DNA of 64,000 nt from Brucella cytisi (GTDB lineage: Bacteria > Pseudomonadota > Alphaproteobacteria > Rhizobiales > Rhizobiaceae), in contig JAAVLQ010000002.1 of assembly GCA_012103075.1 (NCBI GenBank), positions 513,001 to 577,000 on the forward strand. The letters are read 5' to 3'. Position numbers and translations under genes: made by a program. Numbering within the stretch: the stretch's first letter is position 1; each line of letters starts with the position of its first letter. The notes below the pieces were generated by a model that saw only the letters and a list, made by a program, of their open reading frames with translations, did no database searches and was not told where the DNA came from. Positions 32,335 through 42,269 of this stretch are shown one piece after another.

Positions 32335-33125
32335 TCCTCTCAGCATGCAATGTCGGCTGGTCGGCGGGCAATGTCGAAATCTTGCGCGATGTTTCGCTGG
32401 AAGTGGCGGAAGGTGAGTTTCTTGGCATCATAGGGCCGAATGGATCGGGAAAGACCAGCTTTCTGTCTTTGCTTTCCGGTGTTCGCAGATGCCGCGTCGG
32501 CGAAGTGAACCTCTGCGGTTCACCCATCGACAGTTTCAGCCGTCGCGAGATTGCGCGCCAACTGGCGCTGGTCGAGCAACAGGCGGGAACGACAGAACGT
32601 ATCACGGCACGTCAGGCGGTCGAACTCGGGCGAACGCCCTATCTCGGTGCCCTGTCGCCATGGTCGGTGGAGGACGATGCCATCGTTGACCGGGCGCTGG
32701 TCAATGTCGATATGGCGCATCTGGCCAACCGCTATTGGCACACGCTTTCCGGCGGTGAGCGACAGCGTTTGCATATAGCCCGCGCTTTGGCTCAAGAACC
32801 GCAGATTTTGCTTCTGGACGAGCCGACCAATCATCTCGACATCGGACATCAGATCGGGCTGCTCGATCTTGTCAGCCGCCAGAAACTGACGGTGGTGGCC
32901 GCCTTGCATGACCTGAACCATGCCGCGATGTTCTGCGACCGCATCGCGGTGATGGATATGGGCAATCTCGTCGCGCTCGGCACACCACGCGAGGTGTTAC
33001 GGGCAGAGCGTATCGCCGAGGTCTTCGGTGTCGATGTCGACGTCGAATATCAGGGCATCAGCGGCTGTCACATCCGCTATCGTGCTCCGTGTCAGCGCCC
33101 GTTGGAACTCAGACATTCTGCATGA
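32331..33125 (+). CDS. BtuD/FecE-like ABC ATPase
   Basis: 264 residues, start ATG 32331 behind AAAGGAGG. Walker A GPNGSGKTSFLSLL, signature LSGGERQRLHIARAL, Walker B ILLLDEPTNHLDIGHQ, H-loop ALHDLNHA. These are features of the iron-chelate/B12 importer ATPases. Last gene of the riboswitch operon. Confidence 0.85.
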   Translation: MILSACNVGWSAGNVEILRDVSLEVAEGEFLGIIGPNGSGKTSFLSLLSGVRRCRVGEVNLCGSPIDSFSRREIARQLALVEQQAGTTERITARQAVELGRTPYLGALSPWSVEDDAIVDRALVNVDMAHLANRYWHTLSGGERQRLHIARALAQEPQILLLDEPTNHLDIGHQIGLLDLVSRQKLTVVAALHDLNHAAMFCDRIAVMDMGNLVALGTPREVLRAERIAEVFGVDVDVEYQGISGCHIRYRAPCQRPLELRHSA

Positions 33126-33369
33126 TCGGTCAGGCTGCAAGTCATTGTTTCGGTTGCTGCGGTGCTTCTAATAAACGGGAAATAAATAGGATTGTAAAAT
33201 AGGTATTACTAATATTAATATTTATGTTTTCGGATAACATCATGAAAAGTTGTAGCTTTTTCAGAGTTTACTCACAGTAATGTGAGCGGTTTTGTTGGCA
33301 AACTGTTTCCATCGCGTTGGCGGTTGCGCTATACAACCTCAGCGCATCAAGGCATGCATTCACTTGTAA

Positions 33370-34301
33370 GAGCCTGAATCATAATGAACGTAACGATATC
33401 AGGCTCTTGCGATCCTTCGGGTGAGGAAGCGGATATTTGCGATGTAGATCCACGCTTCAGAGGAAGCGATGGTTTTCTCGAAGTCCTTGGTCAGTCTGCG
33501 ACACCGTCCCAGCCATGCAAATGTGCGTTCGACAACCCATCGACGCGGGAGTAGTTGGAAACCTTCAGCGCGATCAGACCGCTTGACGATTTCCAGTGTA
33601 AACCTCCCGACCTTTTCCAGCCTGCCTTTGAGCTTTGGTCCTGCGTATCCGCCGTCAGCAAAGATATGCCGCAACCACGGCCAACGTTTGAGAATGGTTT
33701 TCAAGACATCCGGCGCGCCGTCTCTGTCCTGAATGCCCGCAGAATGGATCACGAGACCAACCATCAGGCCGAGAGTATCAACCACAATATGACGTTTGCG
33801 ACCGTTGATCTTCTTCCCCGCATCAAAACCTCGTATTCCGCCGCTTTCCGTGGTTTTCACCGACTGGCTATCGATCACACCAGCCGTGGGGCTGGGCTGC
33901 TTGTCGGCCTGTTCACGCGCAATCATCACAAGTGTGTTGTTGATGGTCCGCAGCATGCCATCATCTCTCCAGCGGTAGAAATATTTCTGCACCGTGGAGA
34001 ATGGTGGGAATTCAGTAGGCAAAAGCCGCCACGCACCGCCCGAAGAAGCTATATAAAGAAGCGCGTTCACCACTTCTCGCAGGTTTGTCTTTCGAGGGCG
34101 ACCGAGATGTCGTGGCAAAGGCATCAGCGGTTCGAGCACAGACCATTCCGCATCCGTTAAATCGCTTGCATAACGCGAATTGCGACGCTCATACTGTCGG
34201 CGAGCGGTTTCAGTCCGGGCCATCGTGATCTCCATCGTATGTCAGAAATCCGATTGAATCATAACCTGCTGAAATCGCTCAACCCTTTTTGGAACAGGCT
34301 C
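33370..34301 (-). mobile_element. IS5-family insertion sequence (932 bp), apparently complete
   Basis: The ends read GAGCCTG (left) and CAGGCTC (right), with TAA flanking on each side (33367-33369 and 34302-34304), a three-base target duplication as seen in IS427-group elements. Inverted repeats beyond the first 7-8 bases match only partly. One transposase gene inside. It inserted in the gap between btuD and the lactonase gene and breaks no gene. Confidence 0.8.
33399..34235 (-). CDS. IS5-family DDE transposase
   Basis: 278 residues in one frame. N-terminal region RYASDLTDAEWSVLEPLMP (DUF4096), catalytic Asp in AGVIDSQSVKTTESGG, second Asp in IFADGGYAGPKLKG, and the Glu in RRWVVERTFAWLGRCRRL: a full DDE triad. 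It is intact while many neighbours are broken. A second possible start is 12 bp downstream. Confidence 0.93.
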   Translation of the reverse strand: MEITMARTETARRQYERRNSRYASDLTDAEWSVLEPLMPLPRHLGRPRKTNLREVVNALLYIASSGGAWRLLPTEFPPFSTVQKYFYRWRDDGMLRTINNTLVMIAREQADKQPSPTAGVIDSQSVKTTESGGIRGFDAGKKINGRKRHIVVDTLGLMVGLVIHSAGIQDRDGAPDVLKTILKRWPWLRHIFADGGYAGPKLKGRLEKVGRFTLEIVKRSDRAEGFQLLPRRWVVERTFAWLGRCRRLTKDFEKTIASSEAWIYIANIRFLTRRIARA

Positions 34302-34512
34302 TAAGGCTGTGGCCTTTCTTGTTATGTGCAGGCTGAAGGACAGAAGAGATCATTCTTTGATTTGTTCCGTCATTCACGGTTCTGATATGCGGGTCGCCCC
34401 GGTTTTGGGCCGGGAAGATCCGTTTTAAATAAAAGAAACCTTATTGGCAGGTTCGCATGAATGCGACTCGCGGCGAATGCAGTTTTTCAATGAATTATTA
34501 TACTTATAAAGA

Positions 34513-34542
34513 GCGGCGGCTTTTCGTTTTGGAAAGCCGCCG
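34513..34542. terminator. Terminator of the lactonase operon
   Basis: CGGCGGCTTT / AAAGCCGCCG stem with a 10-nt loop, just after the minus-strand stop at 34551. Confidence 0.75.
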
Positions 34543-34550
34543 TTGTTTTA

Positions 34551-35470
34551 TCAAGGATATTGGGCGCCGGTGACTGTGAGATAGACCGCATAAAGCGACT
34601 TCGTTGCTGTGATGAACAGCCGATTGCGGCGTGGACCGCCGAAAGTCACATTGGCCACCGTTTGCGGCGTCCTGATCTTGCCGAGAAGCGCCCCTTCCGG
34701 CGAAAAGCAGTGCACGCCATCACCAGCACTGGTCCATAGATTGCCGTCCGTATCGAAACGAAAACCGTCCGGCAGGCCCATGTCGATGGTGCAGAATACG
34801 GCGCCGCTGGTAATCCGCTTGCCGTCGTCCACAACATCGAAGACACGGATGTGGCGCGGCGCGTTGTCATCGTGGCTATAGGCGCTGTCGGCGACGTAGA
34901 GTTTTGTTTCGTCCGGCGAAAAAGCCAGCCCGTTCGGCTGGTGGAAGTCAGTTACGACCGCATCGATCTCGCCGGTCTTGGGATCCGGCGATAGACATTG
35001 CGCGACGGCTGTTCCGGTTCGGCCTTGTAGCCTTCATAATCCGCCATAATGCCGTAGGTGGGATCGGTGAACCAGATTGTTCCATCCGAGCGCACGATAA
35101 CGTCGTTAGGCGCATTGAGCTTCTTGCCCTGATAGCTGTCCGCCAGCACAGTGATGCTGCCATCTGGTTCCGTGCGGGTGACGCGGCGACCGCCATGCTC
35201 GCAGGTGACGAGGCGTCCTTCACGATCACGGGTGTTGCCGTTGGAGAAATTGGAGGGCTGGCGGAACACTGAAACGCCGCCATCTGGGACCCAGCGCAGG
35301 ATGCGCTGGTTCGGAATGTCGCTCCACAATAGGCAGTTCTGGTCACCAAACCACACCGGGCCTTCCGCCCAGCGGCAACCGCTATAAAGTTCGTCCAGAT
35401 CGGCGCTCGGCACGATCATCTGCTTGAAGCGTTCGTCGTGGATTTCGTAAATCGAAACAGTCTGAGACAA
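34551..35470 (-). CDS. SMP-30/gluconolactonase/LRE family protein, frame interrupted
   Basis: Six-bladed beta-propeller lactonase of about 305 residues: SGCRWAEGPVWFGDQNCLLW with the metal-binding Glu, KLNAPNDVIVRSDGTIWFTD with the Asn, and QPNGLAFSPDETKLYVADSA. One base is missing near 34980. The start is a TTG at 35470 with GGAG ahead; as read, an error in the permease before it makes the two look fused. Lies at the end of a sugar ABC operon, so it probably opens a sugar lactone after uptake. Confidence 0.82.
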
Positions 35471-35490
35471 GGAAGATACTCCGAAGATAA

Positions 35491-36439
35491 TTAGCGCTCG
35501 GCGCGTCGACCACTGGCGAGGATGATCACCGCAATGATGGTGAGGCCAGTCAGGACAAGACGGACACCGGCGCCGAAGCCGTAGGTGTTGAGCATCGAAA
35601 CTATGAGGAACATGAAGAGGGCGGCACCCCAAATACCGGGGATGTTGGGAATCACCGCCTGCAACCGCCGTGCCGCCGATGATGACGACGGCAATCGACA
35701 TCAAAAGATATTCCGCGCCCATGTTCAGCGCTGCACCGCCCGAGAAGCAGGCAAGCAGAAAGCCGCAGAGCGAAGCGAGCACTGCACAGAGCAGATAGGT
35801 GATGAAGCGGGTGCCATCGACCGGAACGCCCGCCATACGCGCAGCGAAAGGACTCTGGCCAATTGCCGAAATCCAGCGTCCATAGATGCTCTTCTTCAAC
35901 AGTACCCAGCCAATGACTGACAGGATCAGCGCCACGAGGGCGACATTAGGAAGACCGAACGTGGAGGATGTCGTGAACTGCGCTAGGCTTTCTGGCGGTT
36001 TCACGCGCAGGCCGCGATTGCTCCAGATGGCAGTGGACTGGATCAGGAAGCTCATCGACAAGGTGGCGATGATGGGCGGAATGCGTAGAAGCTTGATCAG
36101 CGCATAATTGCAGATGCCAATAGCAACACCAACCAGAATAGCAACACTAAGCCCCGCCAGCACCATGCCGTCCTGCGTATCCATGAGCTTGAGCGCCAGT
36201 GTTGCGGCAAGCGTCATGTTGGCCGGGACAGACAGATCGATATTGCCCGGGCCGAGCGTGATGACGAACATCTGGCCGAGGCCGACAATCACCGAAAAGG
36301 ACGCGAAAGTGAAAGCTGCGTGGGAAAGCCCGTGCGCGCCAGCGCCGCCGGTAAAGAGGATGGTGATGATCCAGACGACGGCAGTGGCGATGAACGACCA
36401 TATCCACGGACGGTTGGTCAGGATGGTGAGACCGCTCAT
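35491..36439 (-). CDS. Sugar ABC transporter permease (RbsC/YtfT-like) 2, frame interrupted
   Basis: About 316 residues. VIVGLGQMFVITLGPGNIDL, IGQSPFAARMAGVPVDGTRF and AVVIIGGTAVAGG are typical of the ribose/CUT2 permeases. One break near 35650 precedes AVIPNIPGIWGAALFMFLIV. Start overlaps the upstream permease stop by ATGA. Confidence 0.83.
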
Positions 36440-37377
36440 TGCTTTTTCTCCCTCTTTTCGAGGCGATTGAGGAAGAGGCGCAATGCCAGCACGACGATGA
36501 GAATGCCGCCTTGCGCACCGATCTGCCAGTCCGGCGAAATGCGCATGAAGGATAGGAAGGATCCGGCAAGCGTCAGCGTCAGCGCGCCGATGACGGCTCC
36601 GATAGGCGATACGCGTCCGCCGACGAATTCACCACCACCGAGAATAACGCCTGCGATAGACAGAAGCGTATAACGTAACGCGATATTGGCATCGGCCGAT
36701 GTGGTGAGACCGACGAGTGCGATACCTGCAAGCACTGCGAAGAAGGCCGCCAGTGCATAGGTTCCGGCGCGGATCATGGTCACAGACCAGCCCGCACGTT
36801 CTATGGAACGGCTGTTACCGCCCGCGCCACGCATCAGCACGCCGAAGGTCGAGCGCATGACGATGAAATGCGTGACGACCGCGATCAGGATGCTGGCGAC
36901 AATGGCCATCGGCATGAAAGGCGGCTTGGCGGTCATGATCCAGCGCGCCCAGTCCGGCGCCTGTCCGCCGGGCGAGGGTAGCAGCAGAACGGCAAACCCG
37001 CCCCAGACGAAGCTCATGCCAAGCGTGACGACGATGGAAGGCAGATTGCGCAGGTGGATCAGTGCGCCAAGCGCCGCATAAGATGCAATGGCGGCGGCAA
37101 GGATCAGCACTCCGATGACGGGCGCAGTGTTGAGATAGGTCGCAGCAACACAGACCACGAAACTCACGAAGGTGCCCATCGAGAGGTCGAGGTCGTTGAC
37201 AGCCATGATGAGCATCTGTGCGATGGTTGCCAATGCGATAGGGACGGCCAGATTGAACAGCAGGTTCAGCCCCGTATAACTCATGGCGCGCGGCTGAATG
37301 TAGAAGACAGCGGCAAGCAGCAGAACCAGCGAGAAAACCGGCGTCAGCAGGCGGATGGAGGAAGAGGAAAGGCGCAT
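36436..37377 (-). CDS. Sugar ABC transporter permease (RbsC-like) 1
   Basis: 313 residues, intact, 8-10 helices. LATIAQMLIMAVNDLDLSMG and LLSIAGVILGGGEFVGGRVS are CUT2 hallmarks. Coupled by overlap to the ATPase upstream and the second permease downstream. Confidence 0.88.
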   Translation of the reverse strand: MRLSSSSIRLLTPVFSLVLLLAAVFYIQPRAMSYTGLNLLFNLAVPIALATIAQMLIMAVNDLDLSMGTFVSFVVCVAATYLNTAPVIGVLILAAAIASYAALGALIHLRNLPSIVVTLGMSFVWGGFAVLLLPSPGGQAPDWARWIMTAKPPFMPMAIVASILIAVVTHFIVMRSTFGVLMRGAGGNSRSIERAGWSVTMIRAGTYALAAFFAVLAGIALVGLTTSADANIALRYTLLSIAGVILGGGEFVGGRVSPIGAVIGALTLTLAGSFLSFMRISPDWQIGAQGGILIVVLALRLFLNRLEKREKKQ

Positions 37378-38837
37378 TATTCGTGACCTCCCTCAAATGA
37401 TGCTGCAAGCACGTTCTTTTCCGTAATGTCTTCGCCGATCAGTTCCGCAACGATAGCGCCGTCGCGGAAAACATAGACACGGTCGCAAAGTTCGATTTCG
37501 TCCATTTCGGTGGAGTACCAGACGAATATGCGTCCGTTTTCGGCCTCATGGCGCAGGATTTCATAGACTTCCTGCTTGGTGCCGACATCGACGCCACGCA
37601 TGGGATCGTCCATCAAAATAGTGTTGGCGCTGGTTGCCAGTGCGCGGGCGAAAAGCACTTTCTGCTGGTTGCCACCCGACAGTGACAGGATGCGGTTACC
37701 CATATCCGGCGTGCGTATCTGGATGCGGTCTTTCCAGCCGCTGCCGAGGACATCTTCCCGCTTCTGCTCCACGAGTTTCAGCGACGACAGCCGGTCCAGC
37801 GAGCCGATGGTGAGATTGTGCAGGATGCTCCACAGCGGGAAGGTGCCGTTGAGGCTGCGGTCGCCCGCAACGAAGGCGATTTCGCAATTGCGTGCCGGAA
37901 CCCAGTTCGGCCGCCGTGCATAGTAGAGATCGAGCAGCATCCCGGTCTGTCCGTGTCCGGCCAGCCCGGCGAGGCCGATGACTTCTCCCTTGAATGCCTG
38001 AAACGGCTTGATGTCTCTGGCGCGCTTGGCGAGAGACAGAACGGGCGTGCTGCTTGTATCGGTCTTTGCAACGCGGCGTGCGGCCTTTTCGCGCTCGACG
38101 CTGCCCATGGCTTCGACAAGACTGCGATTGGTGAAATCGCCCGCAGCGCGGTTGGCGACGACCTTGCCGTCCTTCATCACCACGATGCGGTCGGAGGTTG
38201 AGAGGATTTCACCCAACATATGCGAAATCAGGATAACGGCGCCGCCGGTGCCGACGAAACGGCGCACATAGGCCATGAGCTGCGCGGCGATGCCTGCATC
38301 AAGCGATGAGGTCGGCTCATCGAGAATAACCAGTTTTGGCGCAGTGCCGGGCGCAGTAAAGTTGACGGCGATTTCGACCATCTGCCGCTCGGCGATGGAA
38401 AGCTCGTCGATGGTGGCGCCGCTGTCGATCTTGTGACCGGGGAAAATCTCGTCGAGCTTTTTGGAAATCAGTTCGACGGCCTTGCCGCGCCAGCCAGCGC
38501 CGGTCAGATCGCGCTGCATGATGCGGACATTTTCGGCAATGGTCAGGTTCGGAAACAGCGACAATTCCTGAAAGACGCAGCGCACACCGTGCTTGCGCGC
38601 CATCGCTACGCCGTATCCTGCTTCCTCATGATAGGAAACGCTGCCTTCATGTGGCGACAGCCCGCCATTGATGACATTGACGATGGTGGATTTGCCCGCG
38701 CCATTGTGGCCGACCAGCCCGACGCATTCACCTTCGCGGATCACGAGCTCGGCGCCATCCAGTGCTTTCACCGCACCGAACTGCACGCGAATACTGCGCG
38801 CGGCGACGACCTCCCGTTTCTCTGCTGTTTCTGTCAT
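37377..38837 (-). CDS. Sugar ABC transporter ATPase (RbsA/MglA-like), two nucleotide domains
   Basis: About 486 residues. First domain: Walker A GHNGAGKSTIVNVI, signature-like LSIAERQMVEIA, Walker B LVILDEPTSSLD. The second domain lacks a normal Walker A (GLAGHGQTGM), has signature LSGGNQQKVLFARAL and ILMDDPMRGVDVGTK, as is usual for CUT2 ATPases. ATG 38837 (MTETAEKREVV) is preferred to 38876. Intact. Confidence 0.88.
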   Translation of the reverse strand: MTETAEKREVVAARSIRVQFGAVKALDGAELVIREGECVGLVGHNGAGKSTIVNVINGGLSPHEGSVSYHEEAGYGVAMARKHGVRCVFQELSLFPNLTIAENVRIMQRDLTGAGWRGKAVELISKKLDEIFPGHKIDSGATIDELSIAERQMVEIAVNFTAPGTAPKLVILDEPTSSLDAGIAAQLMAYVRRFVGTGGAVILISHMLGEILSTSDRIVVMKDGKVVANRAAGDFTNRSLVEAMGSVEREKAARRVAKTDTSSTPVLSLAKRARDIKPFQAFKGEVIGLAGLAGHGQTGMLLDLYYARRPNWVPARNCEIAFVAGDRSLNGTFPLWSILHNLTIGSLDRLSSLKLVEQKREDVLGSGWKDRIQIRTPDMGNRILSLSGGNQQKVLFARALATSANTILMDDPMRGVDVGTKQEVYEILRHEAENGRIFVWYSTEMDEIELCDRVYVFRDGAIVAELIGEDITEKNVLAASFEGGHE

Positions 38838-38931
38838 ACGCTCAACTAACTGCTGGAAATGCTGAAGAATAGACAATGGAAATGGGCGGGAACGAAACCC
38901 GCCCCAATCGCTCGATTATGTGAGGCCCGGC

Positions 38932-39949
38932 TTACTTGGCCGCGTCGATAACCTTCTGCGCGTCTTCCAGCGAATATTCGACATTGGCGACGCCACCCTT
39001 CTGGGTGTTGGCCAGATCCTTGTCGAGCGATTCCTCGGCTGACGCTGAGGAACGGAACCACGAGGTCCTTCTTCACGTCCTTGCCGTCGAGAATCTGCTG
39101 GGCAACCCAGAAAGCAAGCGTGGAAACGCCGGGCGCAATCGAAACCGACATGGTTTCATAGCCGTTGGCGTCCTTCTGTTGCTTCCACCACTGCAGCTCG
39201 TCTTCACGGTTGCCCATGATGATGATCGGCGTTTCGCGCTTGGCGGCGGCGAAGGCCTGCGCAGCGCCATAGCCGTCGCCGCCCTGCGTCACGACTGCGT
39301 CGATTTTCGGCAGGCTTGGGAGGATGCCGGCGACGGCACGCTGTGCGACGTCTGCCGCCCAGTCGCCATTGACGGAGCCGACGATCTTGAATTTCGGATG
39401 CTTCTTCACGCCTTCTTCGATGCCGGCATGGATATTGTCATCGACCGAAACACCGGCAAGGCCGCGGATTTCAAGCAGGTTGCCGCCATCGGGGAAGCGC
39501 TTTGCGAGATAGTCGATCTGGCCTTCGCCCATTGCCTTGAAATCGACCGCGATGCGCCATGCGCAAGGCTCCGTGACGGTGCCGTCAAAGGAAACGACCG
39601 TGATGCCCGCATCGCAGGCTTCCTTGATTGCACCGTTCAAAGCGGTTGGCGAAGCGGCATTGATGACGATGGCGTCATAGCCCTGCAGGATCATGTTCTG
39701 GATCTGTGCGGCCTGTTCTGTGGCCTGATTTTCAGCCGTCGTGAACGGATCAGCCGCAGCGACCACACCGGCCTTCACGGCTTCCTTGGTAATCTTGTCC
39801 CAGCTTTGCAGCATGGCTTGGCGCCACGAATTGCCAGCATAATTGTTGGAGAATGCAATCTTCTTCGACGATGTGTCGGCCATCGCGCTGCCAACGGCGA
39901 GAACGCCTGCCAGTGCTGCGGATGCGAAAAGGATTCTTGCGAGTTTCAT
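38932..39949 (-). CDS. Sugar ABC transporter binding protein (RbsB-like), frame interrupted
   Basis: Signal peptide MKLARILFASAALAGVLAVG to SAMA, then KKIAFSNNYAGNSWRQAM and YDAIVINAASPTALNGAIKE, periplasmic-binding type 4 features; about 338 residues. One base missing near 39045: FLSVS should continue AEESLDKDLANTQKGGVAN, ending at TAA 38932. First gene of the operon, divergent from a two-component system. The substrate is unknown. Confidence 0.84.
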
Positions 39950-40085
39950 TCTTTCCTCCCGGTTGCCAGTGTACGACCCGCAGCGCCCCGGCACTTCGGA
40001 TCGTCTGAATTGATTATGATGCGAGCCTCCCGCACCGCCGCTCCTCAACGGCACCAGTCTGCACCTGACGCGATTTTACGCTCTT

Positions 40086-40202
40086 GTCTTGCGGGCAATT
40101 TTCTGGTGAAGCGAGGATGAAAGAAGAGAAGCCTTCTGTGAAGGCCGAATGAAGCAACTGTCTTGCGGGTTCCTGCAGCAAAATTGCGGGAACCCGCAAG
40201 AC
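40086..40202. promoter_or_regulatory. 14-bp inverted repeat and half site between the sugar ABC operon and the sensor kinase
   Basis: GTCTTGCGGGTTCC at 40160-40173 and its exact complement GGAACCCGCAAGAC at 40189-40202, 15 bases apart. The same GTCTTGCGGG half recurs at 40086-40095, 74 bp (about seven turns) away. The position between two divergent units suggests an operator, possibly of the encoded response regulator. Confidence 0.5.
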
Positions 40203-40236
40203 GCGCCGAGGATGTGACGGCGTATTATAGTGCTTC

Positions 40237-41518
40237 ATGAGCAATTTGCGTTTGGAGGAGAAACGCTTGGCCGAACTCGTGCCCCCAGAGGTTGCTCGAC
40301 CACTATCTGAATATTTCCAGATTGCTGGCGGGACAACTCGACTTCGATTCCATTATTCAGGCGGTGGCGGCGGAAATCACGCATATCGTGCCCTATGATC
40401 ATCTGGACGTTTGCATCAAGATGGTCGATGGCAAGTTCCACATCGCCTATGAGAGCGGCATATCGACGGCCCGAGTCGTAATCCTCCCGCCCCCTGTTGT
40501 CGGGCAGTCCCATTCGAACGGTGCTCTCCGGCGAAGTCGATCATCTTCTGACCGACGATGCGCGCACCGACCAGCGTTTTCACTTTGAAGGTTCCTTTTC
40601 CAGTCCGATCATCGAGCATGATCTGAAAGGCCGCCTGCATGTGCCCTTGAAGGCGCAGGGCGATATTATCGGCGCGCTCAGCTGCTCCAGTCTCGCGCCC
40701 GCCTGCTACACTGTGCGGGACGTGGAAAACGCCCAGTCGATTGCCGATCTCCTTGCACCATACTTTTTGCGATCCGCGCGGCGGAACAGGCCAAGCGTTC
40801 CGCTATCGTGGAAACGGAAGCGCGCGCTCGCGAGGAAGGCTTGCGTTTCGGCGCGTTGAAGCTGACCGAAGCGCTGGAGACAGAGCGCCATCGCATCGGT
40901 ATGGATTTGCATGACCAGACGCTGGCCGACCTGACACGCCTTGCGCGTCACGTGGAGCGGCTTACCCATGCAGCGGACCTCTCGGGCGAGCAGCTTGAAC
41001 CGCTGTTTCGCGGGCTGCAGCATTGCATGCACGATCTCAGGCAAATCATTGAAGAAGCTAAGCCTTCAATTCTTCAGCTGTTCGGTTTTGTGCAAGCGAC
41101 GGAAAATCATCTTGACCGTTCGGTGCGCGACAGTGGATCGTCCATCGAGTGGACGCTGGACGACCGCAGCGACGGCATGGCCGATCAGTTGGAGGAAACG
41201 GTTGCGACTTCGCTGTTCCGCATCGTGCAGGAAGCGATCAACAATACGATCCGCCATGCTCATGCCAGCCGGTTGCGGGTTACGTTTCGCGACAAGGGCG
41301 GTCGCCTGCACGTCGAAGTCGCAGACAATGGCATCGGCATGGATCGCCAGATGCAACGTTCCAGTGACGGGCATGGTGTCGGACATGGGATCGACAATAT
41401 GCGCACGCGCGCGCGGTTGATTTCTGCAAGTTTTGCTATCAGGAAAAATGGGGAAGGCGGTGGCACCAGCGTGACGATCCATCTGCCTGTGGAAATGTGC
41501 CGGGAGGAGGGAGGGTAA
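40237..41518 (+). CDS. GAF-domain sensor histidine kinase (NarL-type partner), frame interrupted
   Basis: About 425 residues, no membrane helix. GAF domain (LLDHYLNISRLLAGQLDFD to CYTVRDVENAQSIADLLAPY), dimerisation/phosphorylation region ETERHRIGMDLHDQTLADL (HisKA_3), and HATPase LFRIVQEAINNTIRHAHASR with ADNGIGMD. Breaks near 40292 (one C too many in a run), 40480 and 40775. Followed by its response regulator after one base. Confidence 0.82.
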
Positions 41519-41519
41519 A

Positions 41520-42269
41520 ATGCATGTTCTGATCGTGGAAGATGATCCATTGCATCGCGCCTATCTCGGCGAGGCTGTGCGTGCGGCATTGCCTGAATGC
41601 AGTGATGTGCTGGAAGCCGACAACGGCTCGGCAGGTGAGAAGCTGGCCCGTCAGCACCGCGCAGCCCATATTGTCATGGACCTGCAGATGAGCGGGCGCA
41701 ATGGCATTGAGGCCGCCCGCACCATCTGGAAGGAGAATCCTGAAACGCGCATCCTGTTCTGGTCGAACTATGCCGACGAAGCCTATGTGCGCGGTGTGTC
41801 GCGCATCGTACCGGAAGGGGCAGCTTATGGCTATGTGCTGAAATCGGCGTCCGATGACAAGCTGCGGCTGGCATTGCGCAGCATCTTTGTCGAAGCACAA
41901 TGCGTCATCGACCGCGAGGTGCGCGGCCTGCAGCAAAAAGAGCCTCGGTCATGCCAGCGGTTTCAGCGAAAGTGAATATGAAATTCTGGTCGATATTGCG
42001 CTGGGGCTTACGGATCGCGTTATTGCGCGCCGCCGCAATCTTTCGCTGAGAAGCGTCCAGAACAGATTGCAGCAACTCTATGAAAAACTTGGCGTTTATC
42101 AGGAAAAAAAAGTGAGCCGGAGGAAGGGCGTTTCAACCTCCGGGCTCGTGCCGTGACGGTAGCGCTTTTACGCAAACTACTGAATTACAGTGCGCTGGAA
42201 CGCGCAGAAATCGAGCTGAACGAATGGCTTAGCCGACAGCTGCCTTCAAACGGCTCTGTGCGAGATTGA
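41520..42269 (+). CDS. LuxR-type response regulator, frame interrupted
   Basis: Receiver domain MHVLIVEDDPLHRAYLG with phospho-acceptor Asp in IVMDLQMSGRNGIEA and Lys in YVLKSASDD. The HTH has EILVDIALGLTDRVIARRRN and SLRSVQNRLQQLYEKL. Breaks near 41938 and in the A8 run near 42105; with nine A the frame continues SEPEEGRFNLRARAVTVAL and ends at 42269, overlapping the convergent reductase gene. About 248 residues. Probably controls the divergent sugar ABC operon. Confidence 0.78.

Noticed and set aside
31533..33125. Natural fusion of BtuC-like permease and BtuD-like ATPase
   Set aside because: AAAGGAGG and an ATGA overlap lie at the junction; one G too many in the GGGG run explains the read-through. 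A real fusion is not fully excluded.
34952..36439. Fusion of sugar permease and SMP-30 lactonase
   Set aside because: Caused by a break near 35650 that shifts the permease into the frame of the downstream lactonase; separate stop and start exist.
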